Source: Bacillus horti (GTDB taxonomy: Bacteria; Bacillota; Bacilli; Caldalkalibacillales; JCM-10596). From it: DNA of 64,000 bases. A program made the position numbers and the translations under genes. The notes under the pieces were generated by a model. The model had not been told where the DNA came from. It saw only the letters and a program-made list of their open reading frames with translations, and searched no databases. Positions 1 through 9,008 of the stretch are shown in pieces. The stretch is from contig NZ_JAUSTY010000001.1 of NCBI RefSeq assembly GCF_030813115.1, positions 1 through 64,000 of the forward strand, given 5' to 3'. Position 1 is the stretch's first letter, and each line of letters starts with the position of its first letter.

Positions 1-565
1 CTAGCAGTATTGACCAAAAAAAGCATGCTTCTTCAGTTTGTAGTTACATTTTCATTTTTTGTGGTGCCGCTTCACGGCATGATGGTCTTATACGTTAAGA
101 AAAGCTTCTATTTTTCACAATTTCCCATAATTCTTCGATATTTATCCCACTGTTCTTATTTACACTGTGTTCAGAGCTTGTTTAAAGGGCTTTCGGCTTG
201 CCCCCACAAAGTTAAGATAAGTCCTTTAAACTTCTTTTATATACATTCAATATATACATCCAATGGCTTGGATACATTGTTGCTGAAAGGAGGCAGACCT
301 ACTCAAACGTTTGATGAAAGAATGACCCCACATTTTCATCAAGCTGTTATAGTCTAAAAGTAAGGGCATGAGACACAATGAAATACCCCCATTTTTGCCG
401 TGAAAAGAAAGAAGCACATCGTGTTTTCTTTCTTTTTCTTTCATGTAAAGAATATATTCTCTGATTCACTTCTTAATAATTTGATTTTTAGCTTGGCAGC
501 CCTTATGTTTATCTATAAAATATGAAACAATATAATAGACAAGTCATGAAAGGTGAGAGGTTAAA
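1..565. other. Window start without a supported gene
   Basis: No open frame here has a ribosome binding site plus recognisable protein features. A perfect 9-bp inverted repeat is present (GTTTAAAGG at 180-188, CCTTTAAAC at 223-231, 34-base spacer). A second structure pairs A/G-rich bases 405-417 with 421-434, with one bulge and wobble pairs, and runs into a T-rich tail, so it looks like a plus-strand terminator. Whatever it terminates starts outside the window or is non-coding. The last 70 bases hold the cssR promoter. Confidence 0.5.
493..521 (+). promoter_or_regulatory. Candidate sigma-A promoter of cssRS
   Basis: TTGGCA (493-498) and TAAAAT (516-521) are separated by 17 bases, about 45 bases before the cssR start. 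The match is fair, not perfect. In Bacillus subtilis the cssRS operon is autoregulated by CssR; I could not identify a CssR box by eye. Confidence 0.4.
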
Positions 566-1243
566 ATGAGTTATCGTATTAATCTAGTTGAAGATGAAAA
601 ACATCTAAATGACGTTCTGTCTACATACTTAAAACAGGAGGGATGGCAGGTTACATCCTTCTATACTGGAAAGGAAGCTCAACAGGCATTGCAATCTTCT
701 CCAGATTTATGGATTCTTGATATTATGCTTCCGGATATAGATGGCTATCAGCTTCTACAGGAATGTAAAGAGTTCAATCCTGATGTTCCGATTATCTTTA
801 TATCAGCCAGAGATGCAGATTTAGATCGCATTATCGGTCTTGAATTGGGCAGTGACGACTACTTACCTAAGCCTTTTTTACCTAGAGAACTAGTCATCCG
901 TACAAAGAAACTATTAGACAGAACATACGGGCGATCCTCCTCACAGACAACCGAGCAGATTGTTGAACTTCCTCCTTACACCATTGAAGTTTCCAAAAGG
1001 GTTGTATATAAGGAAGGTAGCCCAGTGAATCTAACCTCTAAGGAATTTGATCTCCTTTTACTTTTTGTTCAAAATCCAAAGCACGCTTTCTCAAGGGAGC
1101 ATATTCTCCAGCATGTATGGGGTCAGGACTATTTTGGTTCGGATCGAGTGGTAGATGATTTGGTTAGAAGGCTGCGCAAAAAAATGGAGGAACTGCGCTT
1201 GGAAACGATTTACGGCTATGGCTATAGGATGGTGGAAGCTTGA
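566..1243 (+). CDS. cssR: CssR-like response regulator
   Basis: This is an OmpR/PhoB-family transcription factor of 225 residues. The receiver domain is residues 1-120, with acidic residues E9/D10, phosphoacceptor D52 (in LDIMLP), S80 and K102. The winged-helix DNA-binding domain is about 130-223 and ends in the usual YGYGYRM element. Overall sequence, including the MSY N-terminus and the FISARDAD and FLPREL stretches, matches what I recall of B. subtilis CssR, which responds to misfolded secreted protein and induces htrA/htrB proteases. The start is preceded by an AAAGGTGAG site. The kinase gene follows with a TTGA start-stop overlap, so the two are translationally coupled. The sensing role is inferred from the family. 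Confidence 0.85.
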   Translation: MSYRINLVEDEKHLNDVLSTYLKQEGWQVTSFYTGKEAQQALQSSPDLWILDIMLPDIDGYQLLQECKEFNPDVPIIFISARDADLDRIIGLELGSDDYLPKPFLPRELVIRTKKLLDRTYGRSSSQTTEQIVELPPYTIEVSKRVVYKEGSPVNLTSKEFDLLLLFVQNPKHAFSREHILQHVWGQDYFGSDRVVDDLVRRLRKKMEELRLETIYGYGYRMVEA

Positions 1244-2586
1244 AAAACAAACCGTTAGCTCTTCAAATTTGGTTGGTCTTTACGTCCATCTCATTTGGAC
1301 TTGTCATCGTGCTCGCTTTACTCCTACTTCTGACATTACGTAGCTTCTTTACAGATGAGATATTTCATACGATTGAGGATGTACAAAGGTCAGTTTGGTC
1401 TAATGAAATAGTACGTCAAGAATCACCTTTTGAATTGATTCAAACGCAGCAAAACCAGAGAATGGTTAATCATATTATCTTTTTACAAGATGGTAGCATT
1501 CTTACTCCAAATCAGATACCACAGCCATTTTTACAAAAAATTTATTCACAGGCTGTTGAGCAGCAAGGAATTGAACAGCGCTATACGATAGATATTGAGG
1601 ATAACCGATTGCTTTATGTTGTACGCAGAGGACAGCTCGGCTTTCAGCCCGCTTACTTGGTATCTTATATGTATGACACCTATCGCAATGACCTTGTTCT
1701 TACATTATTTAAGCAAATCAGTTATGTTTTACTCCTTGTTCTTTTATTAAGCTGGCTTCCTGCTATTTTGTTAGCTCGTTACTTATCTAAACCGATTGTA
1801 CAGATGGAAAAGCATGTAAAGAGCATCGCTAACCGCGACTGGCAAACCAAGCTAATTGTCGAACGGGAGGATGAAATCGGGCATCTTGCCCAATCGATTG
1901 AAAAAATGCGTGAGCAGCTGATCAAGCAGGATGAAACACAACAGTCTATGCTTCAGCACATCTCTCATGAGCTTAAAACACCTGTTATGGTCATTCAAAG
2001 CTATACCCAATCAATTCAAGACGGAATTTATCCAAATGGTAGTCTCAATGACACACTTGGGGTGATCCAGCAGGAATCCTCAAGACTAGAAAAGCTTGTG
2101 CATAATTTACTCTATCTAACAAAGCTTGATTACCTATCTACACAGCCTCAAATAAAAGTTGAGTTGGATTTATCTCAACTGCTTGAGGATACAATAGATC
2201 GATTAAAGTGGCAGAAGCCTGAGCTAAGCTGGGATATTCAGCTTGAGCCCTGTGTGACCTGGGGAGTGGCTGAACAGTGGAAGGTTGCTTTTGAAAATTT
2301 GTTAGATAATCAGATGAGATATGCAGCTACTCGTATCTTTGTTGAGGTAGAGCATGTTCAAGGTGGTTTAGCTATCCGAATTGGAAATGATGGAAGTCCT
2401 ATTGAAGAAGCTACTATTAAAGATCTCTTTCAGCTTTATGAAAAGGGGCAGGGTGGAAAATACGGATTAGGCTTAGCTATTGTACAAAAGATTTTAACAT
2501 TACATGATGCCAATATATCTGTGCGTAACCTGTCGAGTGGAGTTTCGTTTGATATTTTTATTCCAAATCATGAGAAATCATTTTAA
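1240..2586 (+). CDS. cssS: CssS-like sensor histidine kinase
   Basis: The membrane histidine kinase partner of CssR has 448 residues. A first transmembrane helix (about 11-33) is followed by an extracytoplasmic sensor of about 130 residues. A second helix (about 160-180), a HAMP linker, a HisKA domain with phospho-acceptor H243 (SHELKTP) and an HATPase_c domain with an N-box (ENLLDNQ) and G boxes (GLGLAI) follow. The start is TTG and overlaps the cssR stop. The MKNKPLA N-terminus matches the B. subtilis CssS start as I remember it. In that organism the pair monitors secretion stress at the membrane-wall interface; the same role is inferred here. No htrA-type protease gene lies beside it in this window. 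Confidence 0.82.
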   Translation: MKNKPLALQIWLVFTSISFGLVIVLALLLLLTLRSFFTDEIFHTIEDVQRSVWSNEIVRQESPFELIQTQQNQRMVNHIIFLQDGSILTPNQIPQPFLQKIYSQAVEQQGIEQRYTIDIEDNRLLYVVRRGQLGFQPAYLVSYMYDTYRNDLVLTLFKQISYVLLLVLLLSWLPAILLARYLSKPIVQMEKHVKSIANRDWQTKLIVEREDEIGHLAQSIEKMREQLIKQDETQQSMLQHISHELKTPVMVIQSYTQSIQDGIYPNGSLNDTLGVIQQESSRLEKLVHNLLYLTKLDYLSTQPQIKVELDLSQLLEDTIDRLKWQKPELSWDIQLEPCVTWGVAEQWKVAFENLLDNQMRYAATRIFVEVEHVQGGLAIRIGNDGSPIEEATIKDLFQLYEKGQGGKYGLGLAIVQKILTLHDANISVRNLSSGVSFDIFIPNHEKSF

Positions 2587-2677
2587 AAAAGAATGTTTTT
2601 TAAGTTCTGTACTCTTTCCATTCCCCTCCTAATATATATAACGAATAGATTCTGATGTATAGGAGGTGTGGAAGTAA

Positions 2678-3304
2678 GTGTTTAAATCCGATCCAGCTAA
2701 CACCGGGATCGTCATAACAGACCCACAGAATGACTTTCTTTCTCCTGGTGGAAGAGGATATCATCTAACTCAACCAAATATTGAGAGGCTTAATACGTTA
2801 AACAACCTTGAATTACTCATGAGTACTGCGATGAAGAAGGGATACAGACTTTTTATTTCTCCGCACTATCTGTATCCACATGATTATGGCTGGAAATACA
2901 CAGGAAATGAACAAGACATGCTCATTAATCTTAGAATCTATCAAAAGCTAAATGCTTACAGTCCGCCATCTGTAGGCGCCGATTTTGTACCTTCTCTCTT
3001 GCCTTACATTCTAGATCGTAGGACTGTTGTTGCTACCGCCCATAAAGTGGCTAGTCCACAAACCAATGATTTAGTTTATCAGCTACGACAATACGGAATG
3101 ACAAAGGTTCTCCTTGCTGGGGTTCTCTCAAATATTTGTGTAGAATCCCATATGCGTGATTTGATTGAAAATGGCTTTCAAACGGCTATGGTATACGATG
3201 CTACAGCTACAATTAGTGAAAAGGACTTTGAAGCAGCCATAACCAACTACCACGCCTTTAGTAGTGCTGTGTGGACGACGAAGGAAGCAATCACTCAACT
3301 ATAA
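2678..3304 (+). CDS. Isochorismatase-family cysteine hydrolase
   Basis: A 208-residue alpha/beta hydrolase of the isochorismatase / nicotinamidase-like superfamily. The expected catalytic triad is visible: D15 (ITDPQNDF), K123 (AHKVAS) and C154 (SNICVES), with the motif before the cysteine typical of the fold. The start is GTG, chosen because AGGAGGTG lies 9 bases upstream. Such enzymes hydrolyse amides or vinyl ethers (nicotinamide, N-carbamoyl compounds, isochorismate). The substrate cannot be read from the sequence. The gene stands alone, separated from cssS by about 90 bases, and ends before a bidirectional terminator. Confidence 0.75.
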   Translation: MFKSDPANTGIVITDPQNDFLSPGGRGYHLTQPNIERLNTLNNLELLMSTAMKKGYRLFISPHYLYPHDYGWKYTGNEQDMLINLRIYQKLNAYSPPSVGADFVPSLLPYILDRRTVVATAHKVASPQTNDLVYQLRQYGMTKVLLAGVLSNICVESHMRDLIENGFQTAMVYDATATISEKDFEAAITNYHAFSSAVWTTKEAITQL

Positions 3305-3385
3305 GCTTTTGGTTTTGTTTACCATAACCTTCTTAGAATATCTAAGTATAAGTCATTAATTTAGAATATTAAGAGCCTAATAAAC

Positions 3386-3415
3386 AAGAGTCCCTCAGCT
3401 CAGTGAAGGACTCTT
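3386..3415. terminator. Bidirectional terminator
   Basis: AAGAGTCC (3386-3393) pairs with GGACTCTT (3408-3415) around a 14-base loop. It lies between the converging hydrolase gene and the small secreted peptide gene and has T-rich flanks on both strands. Confidence 0.6.
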
Positions 3416-3421
3416 TATGGT

Positions 3422-3556
3422 TTACGGTCGAACTGGAGGGAAAATACAATCGTTACCATGAGGTATACACGCAATACTATTATCTTGTGCTAGTGCTCCT
3501 GTTCCTAGAGACAGTACTAAAGCCAATGTAAAGATACCAGCTAATAACTTCTTCAT
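3422..3556 (-). CDS. Small secreted peptide with two cysteines
   Basis: A 44-residue open frame on the minus strand with a good Shine-Dalgarno site (GGGAGGT, 6 bases before ATG). The product has a textbook Sec signal peptide: MKK, a hydrophobic core, then a likely signal peptidase site after ALA at residue 23. The predicted mature part is about 21 residues, starts QDNSIAC and carries two cysteines nine residues apart, with a proline-rich end. It sits alone, directly against the bidirectional terminator. I do not recognise a family. It could be a signalling, bacteriocin-like or stress peptide; nothing nearby encodes an immunity protein or dedicated exporter. Function unknown. Confidence 0.6.
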   Translation of the reverse strand: MKKLLAGIFTLALVLSLGTGALAQDNSIACIPHGNDCIFPPVRP

Positions 3557-3860
3557 TATTTTGACCTCCCTTCTTTCCTCTTCATCATAATACTGATGAG
3601 AAAATTTTGTTATTTCAAATAATTTGTTTCACTTAATTATTATAATAAGATAGCCCTATAATCAAGGCTTATCCTTCTTCAATATTCTACATTTTTCTAC
3701 ATTAACATTGAAAAATATTGTTATTTCTTAAAAAATCTCCATTGAAATATCTTATAGGAATAATTGAATATATTCTTATCACTCTAGAGATAATAATAGC
3801 GCCTGAAAGCTTTTTTAGGTACTTCTCGTAAAACTAAAAAACTAAAGGAGGAATTAAGAA
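3557..3860. other. AT-rich intergenic region
   Basis: About 300 bases separate two divergent small genes and must contain their promoters. The sequence is very AT-rich with no long open frame. I could not choose a promoter; sporulation sigma factors are possible because the downstream gene belongs to a spore-associated family. The strong site AAAGGAGG just before 3861 fixes the start of the next gene. Confidence 0.4.
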
Positions 3861-4379
3861 ATGGGAATTTTAAGCGGGAATCCGAAGGACGAGCCTCTAC
3901 ACTACGGTGAGATTTCTCAGGTATGGGCGTTTTCAACTGCTGCAAAAGGAGCCATATCCGCCTATCAGGCTTTTCGTAGTCATGCAGGTGATAAGGATTT
4001 AATTAAATTGATCGACGACGTAATCGAACAATCGAGAACTGAAGTAAAAGAAAGCGATACCCTGCTAAATGATAACGGTATTGCCCCTGCCCCAGCAATG
4101 CCTGAAAGACCTCAAGCTAACCTGGAGGATATTCCTGTCGGAGCTAGATTTACTGACCCTGAAATCATTGCTGCTATTGCACGTGACACAGCAATGGGGT
4201 TAGTAGCTTGTAGCCAAATTATTGGCTCTTCAATTCGTGAGGATGTAGGTTTACTATTCTCCAAGTATCATGGGCAGAAAGCGATGATCGGAGCCAAAGC
4301 TCTTCGCTTAAGTAAAGAAAAAGGATGGCTAATCCCGCCTCCCCTTCAGGTCAAGAGACCAGAGCACGTAACTGTATAG
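3861..4379 (+). CDS. DUF3231-family (YvdQ-like) protein
   Basis: A 172-residue, mostly helical soluble protein. The N-terminal HYGEISQVW segment, the repeated helices with E..KES...L, and the proline-rich middle (APAMPERP) are typical of the DUF3231 family, a ferritin-like helical-bundle family common in Bacillus. Members are related to CotF-type spore coat proteins and several are made during sporulation; a spore role here is inference. Start ATG with AAAGGAGG 9 bases upstream. The gene is a single unit with its own terminator. Confidence 0.65.
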   Translation: MGILSGNPKDEPLHYGEISQVWAFSTAAKGAISAYQAFRSHAGDKDLIKLIDDVIEQSRTEVKESDTLLNDNGIAPAPAMPERPQANLEDIPVGARFTDPEIIAAIARDTAMGLVACSQIIGSSIREDVGLLFSKYHGQKAMIGAKALRLSKEKGWLIPPPLQVKRPEHVTV

Positions 4380-4392
4380 GTTTAACACAGAG

Positions 4393-4421
4393 AAAGCATC
4401 CATTTTTATGGTGCTTTTTTT
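4393..4421 (+). terminator. Terminator after DUF3231 gene
   Basis: AAAGCA-T-CC pairs with GGTGCTTT (one bulged T) around a short AT loop and is followed by a run of seven T. Confidence 0.65.
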
Positions 4422-4518
4422 GCATGTCTTCTATCTTGTGCAATTTAAGATATTATTTCTAACCGTTTACACGGTTATCTTTACCCACACTGATTAACAC
4501 TTCTTTATTCATTTGCTT

Positions 4519-4884
4519 TCATTCAGTGGAAAGATCGTCAATTGCTTGAACAACTAGTTGCATTGCCTTAATTCTTCTTTCTAAAAGCGTTCTTTGGGGG
4601 CTACCAGCCTTTGTCTTAACATAGACCTTTTCAACTGATGGAAATATACCCATAAAAACATTGCGAGTTTCTGTTAAATCTTCCTGAGTGTAATGATGGG
4701 GGCTTTCATTCCAAACATTTTCTAGCATCTCTAAGCCGATGTAAACAGCTTTGAGTCGTTTCTTTACTAGGGTAGTATTTGCGCCTTTTTTAGTCATTTG
4801 GGACAAGGCATTCTCCAGTTTACTGATTGTCGAGTGTAAAGATTTTATTGATTCCAATTTAACTACATCTGATACATTTTCCAT
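4519..4884 (-). CDS. Hypothetical helical protein, 121 aa
   Basis: I do not recognise this protein. It is predicted mostly alpha-helical, with heptad-like leucine spacing in residues 5-60 (IKSLHSTISKLENAL) and a second helical part ending QAIDDLSTE. No signal peptide, membrane helix or cysteines are present. The ATG at 4884 is preferred over an in-frame TTG at 4911 because GAAAGGG stands 11 bases before it. It converges on the DUF3231 gene and is divergent from the YjcZ-type gene. A role in sporulation is only suggested by its neighbours. Confidence 0.6.
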   Translation of the reverse strand: MENVSDVVKLESIKSLHSTISKLENALSQMTKKGANTTLVKKRLKAVYIGLEMLENVWNESPHHYTQEDLTETRNVFMGIFPSVEKVYVKTKAGSPQRTLLERRIKAMQLVVQAIDDLSTE

Positions 4885-5260
4885 GTTAGTACTACCCTTT
4901 CTATGAACCAAATTTCAGCATAATGTTGCATCTTAGCGCGTAAATGCTACTCCCCATTATGCATCTAGTTTAATTGTACAACATTTATGCAAATGCTCAG
5001 GTAAGTCCGTTCTGCACCATGATTTTCACCGTACTTATTAAGAAAAGTTTACAATACGTGCTTTAATGTTTTGCTAAAAAGATAATATTTATTTTTCTAT
5101 CACCATAAATCTGCATTCCTCTACCAAAAGCTGTGGAGAATCGGTGGCTGTATGCAACCATCAAAAGTGACATAAAATCAGCTATTATTACCGTTTCAAT
5201 TAGTACAAACCGTACATACATTATCAAAGTAAACACATTGCTTTTTTAAGGAGGGATACA
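4885..5260. other. Intergenic region between divergent small genes
   Basis: No coding potential is seen. CATACATTA (5215-5223) resembles a sigma-K -10 element about 38 bases before the YjcZ-type start, but no matching AC element is found at the right distance. The strong site AAGGAGG at 5249-5255 belongs to the next gene. Confidence 0.35.
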
Positions 5261-5377
5261 ATGTCTGGTGGTGCTGTAGGTGGATACGGTGGAGGATTTG
5301 CTCTTATCGTCGTATTGTTCGTCTTATTAATCATTGTTGGCTGTGGTTGCATGGGCGGTTTAGGAGGAGGATACTAA
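5261..5377 (+). CDS. YjcZ-family sporulation peptide, 38 aa
   Basis: A 38-residue product: a glycine-rich N-terminus (SGGAVGGYGGGF), one hydrophobic segment (ALIVVLFVLLIIV), then GCGC and a glycine-rich tail. This is the signature of the YjcZ family of very small Bacillus proteins, typically synthesised in sporulating cells; the molecular role is not known. An AAGGAGG site stands 5 bases before the ATG. The gene is monocistronic, with a good terminator 30 bases after the stop. Confidence 0.8.
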   Translation: MSGGAVGGYGGGFALIVVLFVLLIIVGCGCMGGLGGGY

Positions 5378-5407
5378 GTATCAGCTCTTCTCTTTCTTAG
5401 CTTAATT

Positions 5408-5436
5408 TAGTCCCTGTTACACGCAGGGACTATTTT
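5408..5436 (+). terminator. Terminator after YjcZ-type gene
   Basis: TAGTCCCTG (5408-5416) pairs with CAGGGACTA (5424-5432) around a 7-base loop, then TTTT. Confidence 0.75.
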
Positions 5437-5531
5437 CTTTTGTGTTGAGCAAGTAAATTGATCCTAACAATCTGTACAATGGCAATTACTAGGTATAAAG
5501 TCAAGCGGCTGGTATTATTTGTTGTAAACAA

Positions 5532-5555
5532 AAAGCCCTCCATCACAGAGGGCAA
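5532..5555 (-). terminator. Terminator of the lepA transcript
   Basis: On the minus strand GCCCTC and GAGGGC form a 6-bp stem with a 7-base loop, followed by five T. It lies about 105 bases after the lepA stop. Confidence 0.6.
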
Positions 5556-5661
5556 ATAGCCACTATTAAGAGGTCTTACCTCCTTGTTTATATTGAATCA
5601 TTATGAAATCCGATAAGGGATAGCAATTTTATCGAATCCTTAAAAATCACACAACCCCATA

Positions 5662-7494
5662 CTAGTTCTTTTGGTTATCCATCTTCAAAACAGCCATAAA
5701 CGCTTCCTGCGGAACCTCAACATTTCCCACAGATTTCATACGTTTCTTACCTTCTTTTTGTTTCTCTAATAGCTTACGCTTACGAGAAATATCTCCACCG
5801 TAGCATTTCGCCAAAACGTTTTTGCGCATCGCTCGTATCGTTTCACGTGCTACGATTTTATTCCCAATCGCTGCTTGAATAGGAACTTCAAACATTTGTC
5901 TAGGAATCAATTCCTTCAGCTTCTCTACCAAAACCTTACCACGCTGGTAAGCTGTATCTCTGTGAACAATAAAGGAAAGGGCATCTACTGTTTCTCCGTT
6001 TAATAAAATATCCATTTTCACTAGCTTCGATTGCTTATAGCCAATTAGCTCGTAATCAAAGGACGCATAGCCCTTTGTACTAGATTTTAATTGATCAAAG
6101 AAGTCATAGACGATTTCTGACAAAGGAATTTCGTAGACTAAGGAAACCCTTTTTTCATCCAAGTACTGCATATCTAAAAAGATTCCTCTTTTGCCCTGAC
6201 TCAGTTCCATTACTGCTCCAACGTAATCATTGGGAACCATGACCTTTGCTTTTACATAAGGCTCCTCAATGAAATCAATTTTCTGGGGATCAGGCATACT
6301 GCTCGGATTATCAATTCTAATTAATTCACCGTCCGTTTGAGTCACATGGTAAATAACACTCGGAGCTGTTGTAATTAGAGGGATTTTAAATTCACGTTCA
6401 ATTCGCTCCTGAATAATTTCCATGTGAAGTAACCCTAAGAATCCACAACGGAAGCCGAATCCCAAAGCTTGAGACGTTTCAGCCTCCCACTGCAAGGCAG
6501 CATCATTAAGCGTAAGCTTCTCCAGCGCTTCACGTAGATCATTGTAATCACTAGAATCTACTGGATAAAGACCGCAGAAAACCATCGGGTTAATCTTACG
6601 ATATCCAGGTAATGGCTCTGCAGCTTGTCGTTTGGCCTCAGTAATCGTGTCACCCACTTGGGTATCTCCTACACTCTTAATTGCAGCAGCCATAAAGCCT
6701 ACATCTCCAACCGTCAGCTCATTCACCTTTGTAGCTCGAGGTGTAAACGTTCCTACCTCAACCACTTCGAATTCCTTACCGGTTGCCATCATTCTAATCT
6801 TCATCCCCGGCCTTAGGGTCCCTTCAACCACTCGAATGTACGTCACAACCCCACGGTAGGCATCATACAATGAATCAAAAATAAGGGCCTTTAAAGGAGC
6901 ATCTGGATCTCCTGTTGGAGCAGGGACTTTCTGCACAATCTGCTCCAGAATATCTTCAATCCCAATGCCTGCTTTTGCGGACGCTAATACAGCCTCGCTA
7001 GCATCAAGACCGATGACATCTTCAATCTCTTTACGTACACGCTCAGGCTCTGCACTTGGCAAATCAATTTTATTAATAACAGGAAGAATTTCTAAATCAT
7101 TGTCTAGGGCGAGATAGACATTAGCTAGGGTCTGGGCTTCAATTCCTTGTGCAGCATCAACTACAAGGATCGCTCCCTCACACGCTGCTAAGCTCCTCGA
7201 TACCTCATAAGTAAAGTCGACATGTCCTGGTGTATCAATGAGGTGTAAAATATAGTCCTGTCCGTCTTTGGCTTTATAGTTTAAGCGTACAGAGTTAAGC
7301 TTAATTGTAATCCCACGCTCACGCTCTAGATCCATTTGATCTAAAAATTGGGCTTCCATTTCACGTTCTGTTAAGGCACCAGTCCGTTCAAGAATACGGT
7401 CTGCTAACGTTGATTTCCCATGATCAATATGGGCAATAATAGAAAAGTTGCGAATATGTGCCTGCCTATCTTTCTTATCCTTATAACTCATCAT
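5662..7494 (-). CDS. lepA: Elongation factor 4 (LepA)
   Basis: A ribosome-associated GTPase of 610 residues. The G domain shows G1 [10 protein letters not shown]3 DTPGHVDF and G4 NKIDLP. Domain II, the EF-G-like domains and the LepA-specific C-terminal domain ([22 protein letters not shown] region) follow. EF4 acts on stalled or mistranslocated ribosomes. The start is ATG 7494, not the upstream in-frame TTG at 7518, because TAGGAG lies 6-7 bases before it. It closes the spoIIP-yqxA-lepA segment as in B. subtilis, although here an aminotransferase gene on the other strand separates lepA from yqxA. hemN, which usually follows lepA, is absent. Confidence 0.96.
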   Translation of the reverse strand: MMSYKDKKDRQAHIRNFSIIAHIDHGKSTLADRILERTGALTEREMEAQFLDQMDLERERGITIKLNSVRLNYKAKDGQDYILHLIDTPGHVDFTYEVSRSLAACEGAILVVDAAQGIEAQTLANVYLALDNDLEILPVINKIDLPSAEPERVRKEIEDVIGLDASEAVLASAKAGIGIEDILEQIVQKVPAPTGDPDAPLKALIFDSLYDAYRGVVTYIRVVEGTLRPGMKIRMMATGKEFEVVEVGTFTPRATKVNELTVGDVGFMAAAIKSVGDTQVGDTITEAKRQAAEPLPGYRKINPMVFCGLYPVDSSDYNDLREALEKLTLNDAALQWEAETSQALGFGFRCGFLGLLHMEIIQERIEREFKIPLITTAPSVIYHVTQTDGELIRIDNPSSMPDPQKIDFIEEPYVKAKVMVPNDYVGAVMELSQGKRGIFLDMQYLDEKRVSLVYEIPLSEIVYDFFDQLKSSTKGYASFDYELIGYKQSKLVKMDILLNGETVDALSFIVHRDTAYQRGKVLVEKLKELIPRQMFEVPIQAAIGNKIVARETIRAMRKNVLAKCYGGDISRKRKLLEKQKEGKKRMKSVGNVEVPQEAFMAVLKMDNQKN

Positions 7495-7637
7495 CTTCAC
7501 TCCTACGCCAATCGGCAAATTACACTAATTTTGATTATATCAGTTTGTCATTCTTCCTTCAATTTATGTTATAACTATACATAAGAAAAAATTTTTATGT
7601 TGAGTTGAAAATTGAGAGATAAGGAATGATTTCTGAG

Positions 7638-8930
7638 ATGAACCCATTAGCACAACAGCTTAATCAGCAAATCCAGCAGGGCAATTCACATGTATTCGAA
7701 CTACTGTCCGAGCTAGGAAAAAAACTCTACTATCCAAAAGGAATCTTAACTCAATCAGCAGAAGCAAAGGAAAAGGCTCACCGTTTTAATGCCACGATCG
7801 GTATAGCAATTGAGGGAGATACTCCCATGCATCTTTCTGCCATCCAAGATCATCTTTCTGACTATGATCCTAAGGATTTGTACCCGTATGCCTCACCAGC
7901 AGGAAAGCCTGAGCTGCGCCAAGCGTGGAAGGAAAAAATGCTTCTTGAAAATCCAGCATTATCGGGAAAGAAAATTAGCCACCCTGTTGTCACTAACGCT
8001 TTAACTCATGGACTAAGCATCGTGTCTAACCTTTTTGTTAACGCAGGAGATACACTGATTCTGCCTGATAAGCTTTGGGGGAATTATAATTTAACATTCG
8101 GGGTTTTTAGTGGTGCTAATGTGACCACCTTTCCTTTTTATAATGAGGATGGAGGATTTAATACTGTAGGCTTAAAAGAAACTCTTCTTGCCCAAAAGGA
8201 AAAAGGGAAAGCGATTGTGCTGCTTAACTTCCCAAATAATCCAACAGGCTATACACCGACTGAAAGTGAAGCACAAGAAATCGTTCTAGCTATTCAAGAA
8301 GCGGCTGAAAGTGGAATCAATCTAGTTGTGGTAACAGATGATGCCTATTTTGGACTATTTTTTGAGGATTCTATTCACGAATCATTATTCGGCAGAATAG
8401 CTGGGTTACATCCTCGGGTATTAGCTGTCAAAGTGGACGGGGCAACTAAAGAGGATTATGTTTGGGGCTTTCGTGTAGGCTTTATTACGTTCGCTTCCTC
8501 AGATGATCAGCTACTAAAAGCTTTAGAAAGCAAAACAATGGGAAGTATCCGTGGCCAGATATCTAGCTGCTCACATCCTTCACAGACTTTTGTTTTAAAG
8601 GCTTTACAAGATCCTGGATATAAGACTCAAAAGCAAGAAAAATTTCAAATTTTAAAGGATCGGGCTAACCTTGTAAAGAAGATACTAGACTCTGGAAAAT
8701 ATGAAGACGCGTTTAGCTATTATCCGTTTAATTCTGGATATTTCATGTGTTTAAAGCTTAACAAAGTAGATGCAGATATCCTTCGCTTACACCTTCTAGA
8801 CCATTATGGTGTAGGGACGATTTCTATCGGTGCTACAGATTTACGAGTAGCTTTCTCCTGCGTAGAGCTTGAGGATATTGAAGAGCTGTTTGCACTTATT
8901 TATCAAGGGGCTAAGGATCTAGAACAATGA
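7638..8930 (+). CDS. PLP-dependent class I/II aminotransferase
   Basis: A fold-type I aminotransferase of 430 residues. NFPNNPTGY (cofactor and substrate carboxylate region), the TDDAYFGLF Asp/Tyr segment and the likely Schiff-base lysine in KVDGATKEDY are visible, with the FRVGF arginine following. The N-terminal half resembles aspartate- or aromatic-aminotransferase-like Bacillus proteins; the specific amino donor cannot be read. AAGGA at 7621-7625 sits 12 bases from ATG 7638 and only 1 base from the alternative ATG 7626, so 7638 is preferred. The gene is inserted on the opposite strand between lepA and yqxA and ends at a 12-bp perfect-stem terminator. Confidence 0.8.
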   Translation: MNPLAQQLNQQIQQGNSHVFELLSELGKKLYYPKGILTQSAEAKEKAHRFNATIGIAIEGDTPMHLSAIQDHLSDYDPKDLYPYASPAGKPELRQAWKEKMLLENPALSGKKISHPVVTNALTHGLSIVSNLFVNAGDTLILPDKLWGNYNLTFGVFSGANVTTFPFYNEDGGFNTVGLKETLLAQKEKGKAIVLLNFPNNPTGYTPTESEAQEIVLAIQEAAESGINLVVVTDDAYFGLFFEDSIHESLFGRIAGLHPRVLAVKVDGATKEDYVWGFRVGFITFASSDDQLLKALESKTMGSIRGQISSCSHPSQTFVLKALQDPGYKTQKQEKFQILKDRANLVKKILDSGKYEDAFSYYPFNSGYFMCLKLNKVDADILRLHLLDHYGVGTISIGATDLRVAFSCVELEDIEELFALIYQGAKDLEQ

Positions 8931-8942
8931 TGATATAAGAAA

Positions 8943-8980
8943 GGGTAGAAACGTATTTACTCAAACTCACGTTTCTACCC
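8943..8980. terminator. Bidirectional terminator
   Basis: GGGTAGAAACGT (8943-8954) pairs perfectly with ACGTTTCTACCC (8969-8980) around a 14-base loop. It serves the converging aminotransferase and yqxA transcripts. Confidence 0.7.
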
Positions 8981-9008
8981 CTTAGTTATTTTAATTTACA
9001 TTAAAGCG

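Noticed and set aside
10-357. Open frame of 115 codons at the window start
   Set aside because: TTG start without a ribosome binding site, odd composition, overlaps an inverted repeat, no recognisable motif.
247-444. Minus-strand open frame of 65 codons
   Set aside because: Runs through the terminator-like stem; no ribosome site and no protein features.
5215-5223. Sigma-K -10 box CATACATTA before the YjcZ-type gene
   Set aside because: No convincing -35 AC element at 16-17 bases; kept only as a comment.
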